Below are positions 31,556 through 40,573 of a DNA stretch of 64,000 nt, piece by piece. The stretch is from Sphingobacterium tabacisoli (GTDB lineage: Bacteria; Bacteroidota; Bacteroidia; Sphingobacteriales; Sphingobacteriaceae). Location of the stretch: assembly GCF_017908035.1 (NCBI RefSeq), contig NZ_JAEQMU010000004.1, positions 186,001 to 250,000 on the forward strand, read 5' to 3'. Below the pieces are notes generated by a model. The model saw nothing but the letters and a program-made list of their open reading frames with translations. It made no database searches and was not told where the DNA came from. The translations under genes and the position numbers were made by a program. Every line of letters begins with the position of its first letter. Within the stretch, counting starts at the first letter, position 1.

Positions 31556-32614
31556 TTACTCTTCTTCTTTCTCCTGTGTAAATACATCAATCGATTGCCT
31601 TCCAAATTCATTGCTGTATACCTTAATTAAAACACCCACTGAAGAGAGAATGAGCGGTCCAAAGATAAGCCCCAGCATACCAAACATATTAAGTCCCAAT
31701 AGTACACCAAACACCGTAATCATTGGTGGCACATTTCCTAAAGTCTTTAATATCGTAAATCGCAATATATTGTCGATCCCCCCCACTAGGAAAAAGCAAT
31801 AGATCCCCAAACCAATACCACTGGCTGTCTCTCCGGATGCCAGTACCATTATCGTAACCGGAACATAGATGGTCATTGTTCCTAAAACCGGAACGATTGA
31901 AGCCACCCCTGTAAGCACGCCCAATAGCACAAAATTCTCTACACCAAAAATCCAGTACCCCAACATAGCCACCAATCCTTGGCAGATACCTAGAATAGGA
32001 ATACCTAGCGCATTTGACCGCACCATCAAATTCACCTCATTCCAAATCTCATTCTTGCTACGAACAGAGAAAGGTATCGCTCTTTCTATCGCTCTCTCCA
32101 TCGCTTTACCATGCACCTGCATAAAGTAAAGGACAAACAGCGTTACGACCACATTAATAACCACCTCGACAACAGAGTTTACGATATTGGGAATATATCT
32201 CGTGAGGCGCTGCACAAAAGCCAATAACGCTTCATCCGACATATCGATATCTTTAAGCAGTGGTTTGTCTTTCATATACTCCTTTATCAGATTAAACTGG
32301 TCAACCATCCGATCCGTATTCGTCAAGAATGTAGACAGCTGTGGTGCCAAGTAATCTACAATAGCCCATATCGGCAATACGATAAAGACAATCGAAATAA
32401 AAATATACATGACGCTGGTCATCGACTTATTCCACTTGCGTCCTTCAGTAAGTGAAAAATAAGAACTTCGGAATAAGATATACAGGGTAATTGCTCCCAA
32501 GAAACCTGGCAGATAATACAGCAGATTCTTAAAAATCAAAATGCAGATCAAGAGGATAATCAGAATCAGCATAATCTGATTAATAGGGGTATTATTTATC
32601 TGCTTAGCTCTCAT
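31556..32614 (-). CDS. AI-2E family (PerM-like) permease
   Basis: A 352-residue membrane protein with seven to eight helices: two pairs near the N-terminus (about 12-30, 30-48, 62-85), a soluble segment (about 90-140), then helices from 145 onward with the conserved PILGICQGLVAMLGYWIFG, GVASIVPVLGTMTIYVPV and GNVPPMITVFGVLLGLNMFG. The family includes TqsA and sodium/proton antiporters; the transported compound is unknown. The small membrane-protein gene upstream is 17 bp away and probably in the same transcript. Confidence 0.88.
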   Translation of the reverse strand: MRAKQINNTPINQIMLILIILLICILIFKNLLYYLPGFLGAITLYILFRSSYFSLTEGRKWNKSMTSVMYIFISIVFIVLPIWAIVDYLAPQLSTFLTNTDRMVDQFNLIKEYMKDKPLLKDIDMSDEALLAFVQRLTRYIPNIVNSVVEVVINVVVTLFVLYFMQVHGKAMERAIERAIPFSVRSKNEIWNEVNLMVRSNALGIPILGICQGLVAMLGYWIFGVENFVLLGVLTGVASIVPVLGTMTIYVPVTIMVLASGETASGIGLGIYCFFLVGGIDNILRFTILKTLGNVPPMITVFGVLLGLNMFGMLGLIFGPLILSSVGVLIKVYSNEFGRQSIDVFTQEKEEE

Positions 32615-32631
32615 ATTATTTAGATTCTAAA

Positions 32632-33030
32632 TCAATTAATCTCTTTGACCTTTTTAACACTCAGCACCGTGATGAATACCCCGATAAATAAAACGATCCA
32701 CCCCCATTTCAAATGCAATGTCTTAGCTAGCATACCATCAACAAATTTCATCCCAAAATAATTGTTTATCTTAAAATAGACACCCAAGAAAGCAACCGCA
32801 CACCAAACCAAGAGTAGATAAGATGTCAACCGGAACCAACTCACCTTCCTAAGTGTAAAAAAAAGAACCAATAACGATAGTAGTCCAATGGTCCCACCAA
32901 ACAAGATAAGATCGGTCTGATACAAGTTCCAGTTTCCGATCAATGGCACCTTAAGAAAAGGACAAAACACCGTGGAAAACGCCGCAATAACTATCCCTAG
33001 CAATGCGTATATTTTATTAAGCACATACAT
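32632..33030 (-). CDS. Small four-helix membrane protein
   Basis: A 132-residue protein with four hydrophobic helices (about 6-24, 42-60, 65-85, 108-127) and a basic C-terminal tail. No motif identifies a family. Its promoter (33035-33065) places the transcript start at or next to the ATG at 33028-33030, so the mRNA is probably leaderless. It is followed by the AI-2E permease gene, hinting at a joint membrane function. Confidence 0.7.
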   Translation of the reverse strand: MYVLNKIYALLGIVIAAFSTVFCPFLKVPLIGNWNLYQTDLILFGGTIGLLSLLVLFFTLRKVSWFRLTSYLLLVWCAVAFLGVYFKINNYFGMKFVDGMLAKTLHLKWGWIVLFIGVFITVLSVKKVKEIN

Positions 33031-33034
33031 AACG

Positions 33035-33065
33035 TAAAGGTAGATTTCAATTTTCGAATGTCAAA
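33035..33065 (-). promoter_or_regulatory. Promoter of the small membrane-protein gene
   Basis: On the minus strand TTTG (33065-33062), 19 bases, then TACCTTTA (33042-33035). Only four bases separate the box from the ATG. Confidence 0.6.
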
Positions 33066-33388
33066 AAACTTTAGACGCAATTAGCAACATTTTTTAGTCC
33101 CTTTCTATCACGCACTCTTTCTCAAAAAAAGCGCTGAACTGGGATCAAAACCAATAATTAGTTCCTTGATCTCCGCAAGCATCCCCCTGCTCCTAAAGAG
33201 AAATTACCCTTAGATTTCACTTTGATCGTGCAAACTCTATAAACGTCGCAGGAGCTTAGACAAAAAACAAAGAAGGTATAACCAAGAAACACCCAAAAGA
33301 GAACCGCTAACAACATGCTGTAAAAAAGCGATTTAACAAAAAATTAACATTATTTATAACCCTTCTAAATTAGCTCGTTTGACAGATT
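33066..33388. other. Intergenic region without recognisable content
   Basis: Between the divergent promoters of the membrane-protein operon and hemA there are about 320 bases with no gene-length frame, no RNA gene and no clear hairpin. I see nothing in it beyond AT-rich sequence. Confidence 0.5.
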
Positions 33389-33423
33389 TTTGACATAACA
33401 CCCGAGGTTTTAGTCTACATTTG
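33389..33423 (+). promoter_or_regulatory. Promoter of hemA
   Basis: TTTG at 33389-33392 and a perfect TACATTTG at 33416-33423 are separated by 23 bases. The leader to the hemA start is about 28 bases. Confidence 0.55.
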
Positions 33424-33456
33424 CATCAGTATAATAGAGGCTAGATTACCAAGGCG

Positions 33457-34698
33457 TTGAAGAATTTAAAAGTTATAGCATTTACCCACAAGCATGTTGA
33501 CCTAAAAGATTTGGGCAATCTGGTGATTTGTAACGAAGAGTTAGATTCCAGATTAATCAATCTAAAAAACAACTTAGACATCCCTGAGATATTCTATATT
33601 GCAACATGTAACCGTGTGGAATTTGTTTTCTACGGAGCCCATGAACTGACTGATGATTTTATCGCGCACTTCATGGATAAGATGAACTTCTGCGTACCAT
33701 CAGAAAGGCTTCAATGCTATCTAGGACAAGTAAACCGTTATTCTGGACTAGAGGCATTAAACCACCTTTTCAGAATGTCTTGTTCCTTAGAAAGCTTGGT
33801 CGTAGGTGAAAAAGAAATTTTAGCTCAGGTTAGAAGAGCCTACGAAAAGTGCAAAGAGGCAGGATTTACAGGAGACTTTCTTCGCCTCATGATGGATCGC
33901 CTTGTAAAAACAGCAAAAGAAGTCTACACCCATACCAATATTTCTCGGAATCCGATTTCTGTCGTATCGCTGGCATACCGCAAGCTGAAAGAAGTAAAAC
34001 TATTAGGAAACCCTAGAATACTAGTAATTGGATCGGGAGAGACGAACCAAAACCTAGCGAAATATTTAAAAAAGCATAAACTTTCAAATTTTGTCGTTTT
34101 TAATAGAACAATTGAAAACGCAAAATCACTTGCCAGAGAGCTAAACTGTGAAGCTTATCCACTAAGCCAGCTGGCAGGCTACAAAGGAGGTTTTGATATT
34201 ATGATCACCTGTACCGGTGCATCAGAAGCTATCATCGACAACAATCTATATCAAAACTTATTACAGGGAGATACCGATAAAAAGATCGTCGTCGATTTAG
34301 CAATACCAAACGACATAAACGCGGAAGTCATCCCCGACAATGCAATTCACTACATCGAAGTAAGCGGTTTACAAGCTATCGCAGAGAAAAACCTCCAAGA
34401 ACGCTATGGAGAACTGACAGCTGCCGAAAAAATAATCAACGAAAACATCAAAGAATTTCTTCCACTTATTAAACAGCGTCGCGTTGAAGTGGCTATGCGT
34501 CAGGTACCTGACAAAATAAAAGAAATTCGGGAAATTGCGTTGAATGAGATTTTTGCACAAGATGTTAGTAAACTTGATCCGCAAGCGCGTGAAGTACTAG
34601 AAAAGGTCATTAACTACATGGAAAAAAAATACATAAAAGTTCCAATGGTAATGGCAAAAGAGATCTTGGTCAAAAACACCGAATTCGAAAACAATTAA
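33457..34698 (+). CDS. hemA: Glutamyl-tRNA reductase
   Basis: A 413-residue enzyme that reduces Glu-tRNA(Glu) to glutamate-1-semialdehyde, the first committed step of the C5 heme pathway. The catalytic Cys is near 50 in IATCNRVEFVFYG; SCSLESLVVGEKEILAQVRRAYE and the NADPH loop ILVIGSGETNQNLAKYL follow, and the dimerisation helices form the C-terminus. The start is TTG at 33457: upstream in frame a TAG lies five codons before, and KNLKVIAFTHKH is the normal N-terminus. A weak start may limit this entry enzyme. It heads hemA-hemCD-hemB-hemL. Confidence 0.95.
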   Translation: MKNLKVIAFTHKHVDLKDLGNLVICNEELDSRLINLKNNLDIPEIFYIATCNRVEFVFYGAHELTDDFIAHFMDKMNFCVPSERLQCYLGQVNRYSGLEALNHLFRMSCSLESLVVGEKEILAQVRRAYEKCKEAGFTGDFLRLMMDRLVKTAKEVYTHTNISRNPISVVSLAYRKLKEVKLLGNPRILVIGSGETNQNLAKYLKKHKLSNFVVFNRTIENAKSLARELNCEAYPLSQLAGYKGGFDIMITCTGASEAIIDNNLYQNLLQGDTDKKIVVDLAIPNDINAEVIPDNAIHYIEVSGLQAIAEKNLQERYGELTAAEKIINENIKEFLPLIKQRRVEVAMRQVPDKIKEIREIALNEIFAQDVSKLDPQAREVLEKVINYMEKKYIKVPMVMAKEILVKNTEFENN

Positions 34699-34804
34699 TT
34701 TACGATAATCTTCCTAAAAGATACTTTATTCTGACATTATATGATCAGATTATTAGGGTATTTGGCTAAATTTGCTGTGGTATTTTTCGTAACATAAACA
34801 ATCC

Positions 34805-36394
34805 ATGTTGAATAGAAAACTAATTATTGGAACTCGAGGCAGTGAGCTTGCACTGTGGCAGGCTAACTTTGTAAAAGACAGATTAGCGGAAATTGGCATA
34901 GAGGCCGAATTAAAAATCATCAAGACTCAAGGCGATATTATCCAACACCTTAGACTTGATAAACTAGAAGGAAAAGGCTTCTTCACCAAAGAGCTCGAAG
35001 AAGAACTACTTTCTTCTCAGATTGACCTAGCTGTACACTCCCACAAAGACTTGCCTACTGTAAATCCTCCAGGTCTAATCATTGCAGCGGTTTCAGAAAG
35101 AGAAAACCCTGCCGAAGTGATCATCATCCACAAAGACTGTGTCGATATCACAAAACGTCTATCCATAAAACATGCAGCTACAGTTGGTACTTCTTCAAAC
35201 AGACGCAAAGCACAATTACTATCTCTTCGTCCAGACTTAGAATTTGAGGACCTTCGTGGTAACCTTCAAACGCGAATTCAAAAACTACGCGACGAAAAAT
35301 ACGACGCTATTGTCTTAGCAAAAGCAGGCGTAAACCGTATCAACATGGAACTTTCGGATTTCCATATTGAAGAGATCGCACCCGTAGAAATAATACCAGC
35401 CCCTGCACAAGGAGTATTAGCTATCCAAATCAGAGAATCTGACCAAGAGCTATTTAATACACTTCAAAAAATCAATGATACCAAAGTCGCACAGACGATC
35501 GCTGTAGAACGGAAAGTACTCAACATGTTTGACGCCGGTTGTCACGCTCCACTAGGCTGCTACTGCCGCGAACGTGATGGTAAATTTGAATCTTGGACTT
35601 CTATTGCAGAAGACAACGAGGATTTTCCAGATCGCCTATACCTACAGGCCGACACTACAGAGGGAATGGCTGAAGCCATATTCAACAAGTACAACAAATC
35701 CAGAAAACTTCCTTCCTCATTGTTTATTACAAGGGATCTGGATGAAAACTCCTATTTGGGCCGTTACTTAAAAAAGCATAACATACAGATCGACGCACGC
35801 TCGTTGATAAAAATATACCCAACGATCAATGTCCTCGACTCCTTTATATTGAAAAGAGCCGATTGGATCTTTTTCAACAGTAAAAATGCTATCGAGCATT
35901 TCTTCGCCCTTGACCCGCTCATTCTGAAAAAGACTAAAATTGCGGTATTGGGAAGAGGTTCGGAATCTACCTTACGAAAGTTCGGTCGAGTAGCAGACTT
36001 TTCTGGAGACGATCTTGGTATCAGTACAGAAGCTATCGCACAAGCTTTTGCAGAATTGGTCGACGGACAGACCGTCCTCATACCTAGAGCCAAAGACTCA
36101 TTACAAAGTATACAAAAAGCTTTGACCCCAAATACGCATATTATAGATATGCCTATTTACGAAACAGTACTCGAAGAAGAGGTTGACAAATCCAATGCTG
36201 AGGTATTAGTTTTCACTAGCCCAAGCAATGTACAAGCCTACTTCAAAGAAAACCTTGCAGACCCAGGTCAAAAGATAATATGTATCGGCTATTCCACAGC
36301 ACAGGCCATAGAAGAAATGGGACTTCCTTATACCCTACCCTTCTCACCGGATGAAATGGGACTGGCCGAAGCCATATTTGGACTGGATATGTAA
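34805..36394 (+). CDS. hemCD: Fused hydroxymethylbilane synthase / uroporphyrinogen-III synthase
   Basis: A 529-residue fusion of two successive enzymes. Residues 1 to about 300 are HemC: LIIGTRGSELALWQANFVKD, DLAVHSHKDLPT, GTSSNRRKAQLL, DLRGNLQTRIQKL, and the dipyrromethane cofactor Cys near 245 in DAGCHAPLGCY. Residues from about 305 to 529 are a HemD-like domain: SLFITRDLDENSYLGRYLKK, DWIFFNSKNAIEHFF, GRGSESTLRKFG, VLIPRAKDS, LVFTSPSNVQAYF and CIGYSTAQAIEEMG. Fusion would pass the unstable hydroxymethylbilane from one active site to the next. A TAAATTTG box at 34767-34774 could be an internal promoter. Confidence 0.93.
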   Translation: MLNRKLIIGTRGSELALWQANFVKDRLAEIGIEAELKIIKTQGDIIQHLRLDKLEGKGFFTKELEEELLSSQIDLAVHSHKDLPTVNPPGLIIAAVSERENPAEVIIIHKDCVDITKRLSIKHAATVGTSSNRRKAQLLSLRPDLEFEDLRGNLQTRIQKLRDEKYDAIVLAKAGVNRINMELSDFHIEEIAPVEIIPAPAQGVLAIQIRESDQELFNTLQKINDTKVAQTIAVERKVLNMFDAGCHAPLGCYCRERDGKFESWTSIAEDNEDFPDRLYLQADTTEGMAEAIFNKYNKSRKLPSSLFITRDLDENSYLGRYLKKHNIQIDARSLIKIYPTINVLDSFILKRADWIFFNSKNAIEHFFALDPLILKKTKIAVLGRGSESTLRKFGRVADFSGDDLGISTEAIAQAFAELVDGQTVLIPRAKDSLQSIQKALTPNTHIIDMPIYETVLEEEVDKSNAEVLVFTSPSNVQAYFKENLADPGQKIICIGYSTAQAIEEMGLPYTLPFSPDEMGLAEAIFGLDM

Positions 36395-36422
36395 ATCGAA
36401 CTTTGTACTAAAAGACTAAGAA

Positions 36423-37394
36423 ATGTTAAAACGCCCTAGAAGAAACAGAAAGTCTCCTGTCATTCGTAACATGATACAGGAAACACACGTATCAGCAGCT
36501 AATCTAATCTTCCCTCTATTTATTGTAGATGGGGAGAACCAAAAGGTAGAGGTAAAATCCATGCCGGGTATCTATCGCTACTCTATAGACAACTTGCTTA
36601 GAGAGGTAGAAAGCTGTCTCAAAATCGGTTTGAACGCATTTGACTTATTCCCTGCTGTAGAAGAAGCACTGAAAGATAAATACGCAACAGAGAGCTATAG
36701 AGAAGGTACGCTTTATTTGCGCGCTATTGAGGCCGTAAAAAAGAACTTCCCAGAGGCATGCGTTGTGACCGATGTCGCTATGGATCCATATAGCTCCGAT
36801 GGTCATGACGGTATCGTAAAAGATGGCGAAATCTTAAACGATGAGACACTGGAGGTTTTAGGTAAAATGGCACTAGCCCATGCTCAATCTGGAGCTGATA
36901 TTATCGCTCCTTCCGATATGATGGATGGACGAATTGGCTATATCAGAGAAATCCTGGATTCAAACGGCTATACTGATGTATCACTGATGTCCTATACCGC
37001 AAAATATGCTTCGGCATACTATGGTCCATTCCGTGATGCCTTAGGATCGGCACCTAAAAATGGAGATAAAAAAACCTATCAGATGAATCCTGCAAATAGC
37101 AGAGAAGCGCTGATCGAAGCACAGCTGGATATGGAAGAAGGGGCAGATTTCCTTATGGTAAAACCAGGTCTTCCTTACTTAGATATCATCAAGCTATTGC
37201 ATGACAATTTTGACCTGCCGATAGCGGCCTACAATGTATCGGGAGAATATGCTATGCTTAAAGCTGCAATAGCAAATGGATGGCTTTCAGAAGCTGTGAT
37301 TATGGAAACACTATTAAGTTTCCGCCGTGCTGGGGCGACTTCTATATTGACCTATCATGCAAAAGAGGTCATAGAAAAGGGCTGGGTAAAATAG
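36423..37394 (+). CDS. hemB: Delta-aminolevulinic acid dehydratase (porphobilinogen synthase)
   Basis: A 323-residue enzyme condensing two 5-aminolevulinates. The Schiff-base lysines are in MSYTAKYASAYYGPFRDA (about 195) and FLMVKPGLPYLD (about 247); DVAMDPYSSDGHDGIV lacks the cysteine-rich zinc cluster of the mammalian type and has the Asp-rich version expected of magnesium-dependent bacterial enzymes. It begins MLKRPRRNRKSPVIRNM. It lies 28 bp after hemCD and 30 bp before hemL. Confidence 0.96.
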   Translation: MLKRPRRNRKSPVIRNMIQETHVSAANLIFPLFIVDGENQKVEVKSMPGIYRYSIDNLLREVESCLKIGLNAFDLFPAVEEALKDKYATESYREGTLYLRAIEAVKKNFPEACVVTDVAMDPYSSDGHDGIVKDGEILNDETLEVLGKMALAHAQSGADIIAPSDMMDGRIGYIREILDSNGYTDVSLMSYTAKYASAYYGPFRDALGSAPKNGDKKTYQMNPANSREALIEAQLDMEEGADFLMVKPGLPYLDIIKLLHDNFDLPIAAYNVSGEYAMLKAAIANGWLSEAVIMETLLSFRRAGATSILTYHAKEVIEKGWVK

Positions 37395-37424
37395 ATCTGA
37401 AAAAAACAAACTCTTATTAACGTT

Positions 37425-38735
37425 ATGGCGACAAAAGATATATCAAGAGAGAAATCTGCTCAACTTTTTGAGAAGGCTAAAAATTATTTCCCGGGGGGGG
37501 TCAACTCTCCTGTACGTGCGTTTAAATCTGTATATGGCAGTCCATTATTTATTGAACGCGGAGACGGTTCGCGTCTCTGGGATGCGGACAACAACGAGTT
37601 CATAGACTTCTGTTGCTCTTGGGGTCCTTTGATCCTAGGACATAATAATCCGGAAATCCGCGAAGCGGTACAAGCCCAATTGGGTAAGGGATTGAGCTTT
37701 GGAGCTCCTACCCGTCTCGAAAATGAACTTGCCGATCTGATATTAACACACAATAAATATATTGAGAAGATACGCTTTGTTAGTTCAGGCACCGAAGCGG
37801 TTATGTCTGCAATTAGGCTAGCCCGCGGCTACACGAATAGAAGTAAAATTGTCAAATTCGAAGGCTGTTATCACGGTCACTCCGATTCACTTCTTGTAAA
37901 AGCGGGATCAGGCTTGGTCACCTTTGGAGAAACTTCTTCTGCTGGAGTCCCCAAAGCATTTGCCGACGAAACAATCGTAATCGCTCTAAATGATAAAGAA
38001 GCATTGGAGAAAGTCTTCTCTGATTTCAAAGACCAGATTGCAACCGTAATCATCGAGGGGATCCCAGCCAACAATGGACTGCTTATCCAGGACAAAGAGT
38101 ATATCCAATTCTTGCGAAAAATAACGAAAGACAATGGTGCTTTATTAATTTTCGACGAGGTGATAACCGGCTTTCGCTTAGGTTTTGAAGGTGCTGCAAA
38201 ATATTACGACATACAACCCGACATACTTACTTACGGTAAGATCATCGGTGGTGGTATGCCTGTGGGAGCTTATGGAGCATCTTCCGAAATCATGTCAAAC
38301 ATATCCCCTGATGGGAATGTTTACCAGGCGGGTACACTATCGGGTAATCCTGTGGCTATGGCAGCAGGGATAGCAGCTTTACGGATATTGTCGCAACCTG
38401 GATTCTATGAAAAGTTAGAACAGACAACACAAGCTTTCATTAATGAAATTCAATCGTTCATTAACGAAAAGCAACTTGATGTAAAGATATTTACAGTAGG
38501 TTCGATTTTTTGGTTTGCCTTTGCAACTTCAGAACGTATACAGCGTGCTGACCAGATCAATCCGAATTCCATGTTGTATTATAAAAAAATGCACCGTGAG
38601 TTGCTCAATAGAGGAATATACTTTGGTCCATCGGGCTATGAAGTAGGATTCATATCCGCGGCACATACAGAAGCTGACCTAGCGACAGCTCTCGCTGCAA
38701 TCAAAGATTCTTTACTGATTGCTTTCGAAGCATAA
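37425..38735 (+). CDS. hemL: Glutamate-1-semialdehyde 2,1-aminomutase
   Basis: A 436-residue PLP enzyme making 5-aminolevulinate from glutamate-1-semialdehyde. Signatures: FPGGVNSPVRAFKSV, FVSSGTEAVMSAIRLARGYT, KFEGCYHGHSDSLLV, LIFDEVITGFR, and the PLP lysine in ILTYGKIIGGGMPVGAYG (about 270). The codons for Pro-Gly-Gly near residue 24 contain an uninterrupted run of eight G after three C (37490-37500), a spot prone to slippage. It is the last gene of the hem operon. Confidence 0.96.
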   Translation: MATKDISREKSAQLFEKAKNYFPGGVNSPVRAFKSVYGSPLFIERGDGSRLWDADNNEFIDFCCSWGPLILGHNNPEIREAVQAQLGKGLSFGAPTRLENELADLILTHNKYIEKIRFVSSGTEAVMSAIRLARGYTNRSKIVKFEGCYHGHSDSLLVKAGSGLVTFGETSSAGVPKAFADETIVIALNDKEALEKVFSDFKDQIATVIIEGIPANNGLLIQDKEYIQFLRKITKDNGALLIFDEVITGFRLGFEGAAKYYDIQPDILTYGKIIGGGMPVGAYGASSEIMSNISPDGNVYQAGTLSGNPVAMAAGIAALRILSQPGFYEKLEQTTQAFINEIQSFINEKQLDVKIFTVGSIFWFAFATSERIQRADQINPNSMLYYKKMHRELLNRGIYFGPSGYEVGFISAAHTEADLATALAAIKDSLLIAFEA

Positions 38736-38753
38736 CCAAATTTAAAAAGCATG

Positions 38754-38789
38754 AAACGGGCTTCCTTTGCGTAGGAAGCCTGTTTTTTT
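38754..38789 (+). terminator. Terminator of the hem operon
   Basis: A stem of about 13 bp (AAACGGGCTTCCT at 38754-38766 against AGGAAGCCTGTTT at 38773-38785, one mismatch) is followed by T residues. Confidence 0.85.
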
Positions 38790-38862
38790 ATTCCTCAAAA
38801 ACAAATACGGCAATCCAGCTGTTGTATACGTTACATTAAATTCACACATAAACGTTAATATT

Positions 38863-39675
38863 ATGAAAAATTGGATATGTAGCATTACAGCACTGACATT
38901 ACTAGCTTCCTTTAGTGCCTGTAATGGCCCCACAAAAAACACGGACGGTGAAGTCAAAGATAGTACGCTACTCAAAGATACAGTAGGTGCTATAGCCGTA
39001 AACCCTATAGCCCATGCAAAGGATTTTCCGGGTGCCACTTTGAGCATAGCCAGCATAACGGGTGAAAAAGTCGGTAGTGACTCTGCAAAAGTCACTGTAA
39101 AATATAACGTACACAACTTCAATCTGACCGAACAGACCACACACACCCACAATATGGCCAATTCTCATGAAGGTCAGCACATACACTTCATACTGGATAA
39201 CACTCCTTATGCCGCACTGTACAAACCAGAGCATAGCGTTACCGTAGCACTCAACTCGGAGCATTACTTAATGTCCTTTCTATCTAGGTCATTTCATGAA
39301 TCGATCAAAACAGTGGATGCGTCAAAATTGCTAAAATTCAAAGTAAATGCCAACGCTCAAATTGAAGAATTACCAAAAGTAACAACGCCCTCTCTCTTCT
39401 ACAGCAGACCGAAAGGCGAATACAAAGGAGCAGATACCAAGACCATCCTATTGGATTTCTTTATAGAAAACACAACATTGGCTGCCGACGGAAATAAAGT
39501 CAAGGCAAACATCAATGGACAGGAATTCATACTCGATCAATGGGCCCCTTATGAAATACTCAATCTTCCTTTAGGCGAAAATCTTATAAAACTTACGCTA
39601 ATTGATAAAGACGGTAATGCATTAACCGGCGATAATGTGTCTGTAGAGCGGAAAATAAAGCTTATTGCGGAATAA
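38863..39675 (+). CDS. Histidine-rich lipoprotein of unknown function
   Basis: A 270-residue lipoprotein with a lipobox LLASFSAC (Cys near 18). The mature part seems to hold two similar beta-rich halves, the first with a striking His cluster: TTHTHNMANSHEGQHIHFIL. That cluster could bind a metal. The second half ends NGQEFILDQWAPYEILNLPLGENLIKLTLID, resembling the first half's DNTPYAALY region. I do not recognise a characterised family; such proteins are often annotated only as conserved Bacteroidota lipoproteins. I take the ATG at 38863, which puts the signal sequence at the N-terminus. Confidence 0.75.
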   Translation: MKNWICSITALTLLASFSACNGPTKNTDGEVKDSTLLKDTVGAIAVNPIAHAKDFPGATLSIASITGEKVGSDSAKVTVKYNVHNFNLTEQTTHTHNMANSHEGQHIHFILDNTPYAALYKPEHSVTVALNSEHYLMSFLSRSFHESIKTVDASKLLKFKVNANAQIEELPKVTTPSLFYSRPKGEYKGADTKTILLDFFIENTTLAADGNKVKANINGQEFILDQWAPYEILNLPLGENLIKLTLIDKDGNALTGDNVSVERKIKLIAE

Positions 39676-39687
39676 TCAACATACTAT

Positions 39688-39740
39688 ATAAGGCGCTAGA
39701 ACTACCTAGTCATAGAGTAAATCTAGAGCCTTATTCTTTT
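39688..39740 (+). terminator. Terminator after the His-rich lipoprotein gene
   Basis: ATAAGGCGCTAGA (39688-39700) pairs with TCTAGAGCCTTAT (39722-39734), with one mismatched pair, followed by a T-rich run. Confidence 0.65.
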
Positions 39741-39846
39741 ATGGCAATATTTTTGCTTAGATTAAACGATTAAAGACTTGTCGTGTCTTATCTTTATAAA
39801 TAGAAAAAAGAAATCGATTGTTTAACATTGAAACTAATTTGAAAAT

Positions 39847-40263
39847 ATGAAACGATTATTACTAGCATTTGCGATAGCAGGGGCATCCCTCGTTACGCTT
39901 AATTCTTGTACAAAAGAATACATTACAAATAATTTTGTTCCTAGCCAGACTATGGTATACGAAAGATTTTCTAAAGACTGGACTGGATCGAAAAACAGTA
40001 TTTATGTTGATCTAAACGTCAAAGAATTGACCAAATACTATATGGACCAAGGGATCGTAACACTTGCTATGAGTCAGGATGGAGAAAAAACGTTTCAGGC
40101 TATTCCTGGAACTATAGACGGTATATCCTATTCATTTGACTATCAACTCGGCAGTATCCGTGTTTATATAGAAGATCCAATAATGGACAACGGTGTGACA
40201 ATCAATCCCCCTGATAAGGTAATCTTCAAAGTTTCATTAACAGATGCTGATTGGGTAGAATAA
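39847..40263 (+). CDS. Small lipoprotein of unknown function
   Basis: A 138-residue lipoprotein with signal MKRLLLAFAIAGASLVTLNS and lipidated Cys21. The remainder is about 115 residues of mixed beta-structure (SIYVDLNVKELTKYYMDQG, GISYSFDYQLGSIRVYIED). No family is recognised. It stands alone with its own terminator and borders the repeat-array region on the right. Confidence 0.7.
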   Translation: MKRLLLAFAIAGASLVTLNSCTKEYITNNFVPSQTMVYERFSKDWTGSKNSIYVDLNVKELTKYYMDQGIVTLAMSQDGEKTFQAIPGTIDGISYSFDYQLGSIRVYIEDPIMDNGVTINPPDKVIFKVSLTDADWVE

Positions 40264-40288
40264 GACTTTAAGGAGGCTATCATTTTAC

Positions 40289-40330
40289 AATGCGCCCAAA
40301 AAGTTAAACACTTTCTGGGCGCATTTTTAT
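40289..40330 (+). terminator. Terminator after the small lipoprotein gene
   Basis: A 10-bp stem (AATGCGCCCA at 40289-40298, TGGGCGCATT at 40316-40325) is followed by T residues. Confidence 0.8.
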
Positions 40331-40573
40331 GTTGAATACTCCCAGTCCTCTACCTTTTCTAAATAGACTTCCTATCGCTACTTTTTGATAAAACAATAAC
40401 TAAAAATAAGACACAAAAGGTTTGTTTTTCGGCCAAAATCAAGGGGGTACAAAAAAACATTTTGCCGTTTTCCAAACCTTTCTTACGCCATTTTAGAAGC
40501 AAAAAATAGCCCAAAAACAGCCTTATAGACATCAAAAACCAACTTTTAGAACGTCAGAAAATCGCAAAAAACC
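40331..40573. other. A-rich noncoding leader before the 21-bp array
   Basis: About 240 bases contain no usable frame. The + strand carries repeated A tracts spaced between short C- or G-bearing words (for example GGCCAAAATCAAGGGGGTAC near 40433, then AAAAAAACATTTTGCC, TAGCCCAAAAACAGCC, ATCAAAAACCAAC). Such spaced A tracts could bend DNA. It runs directly into the palindrome that opens the array. Confidence 0.4.
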
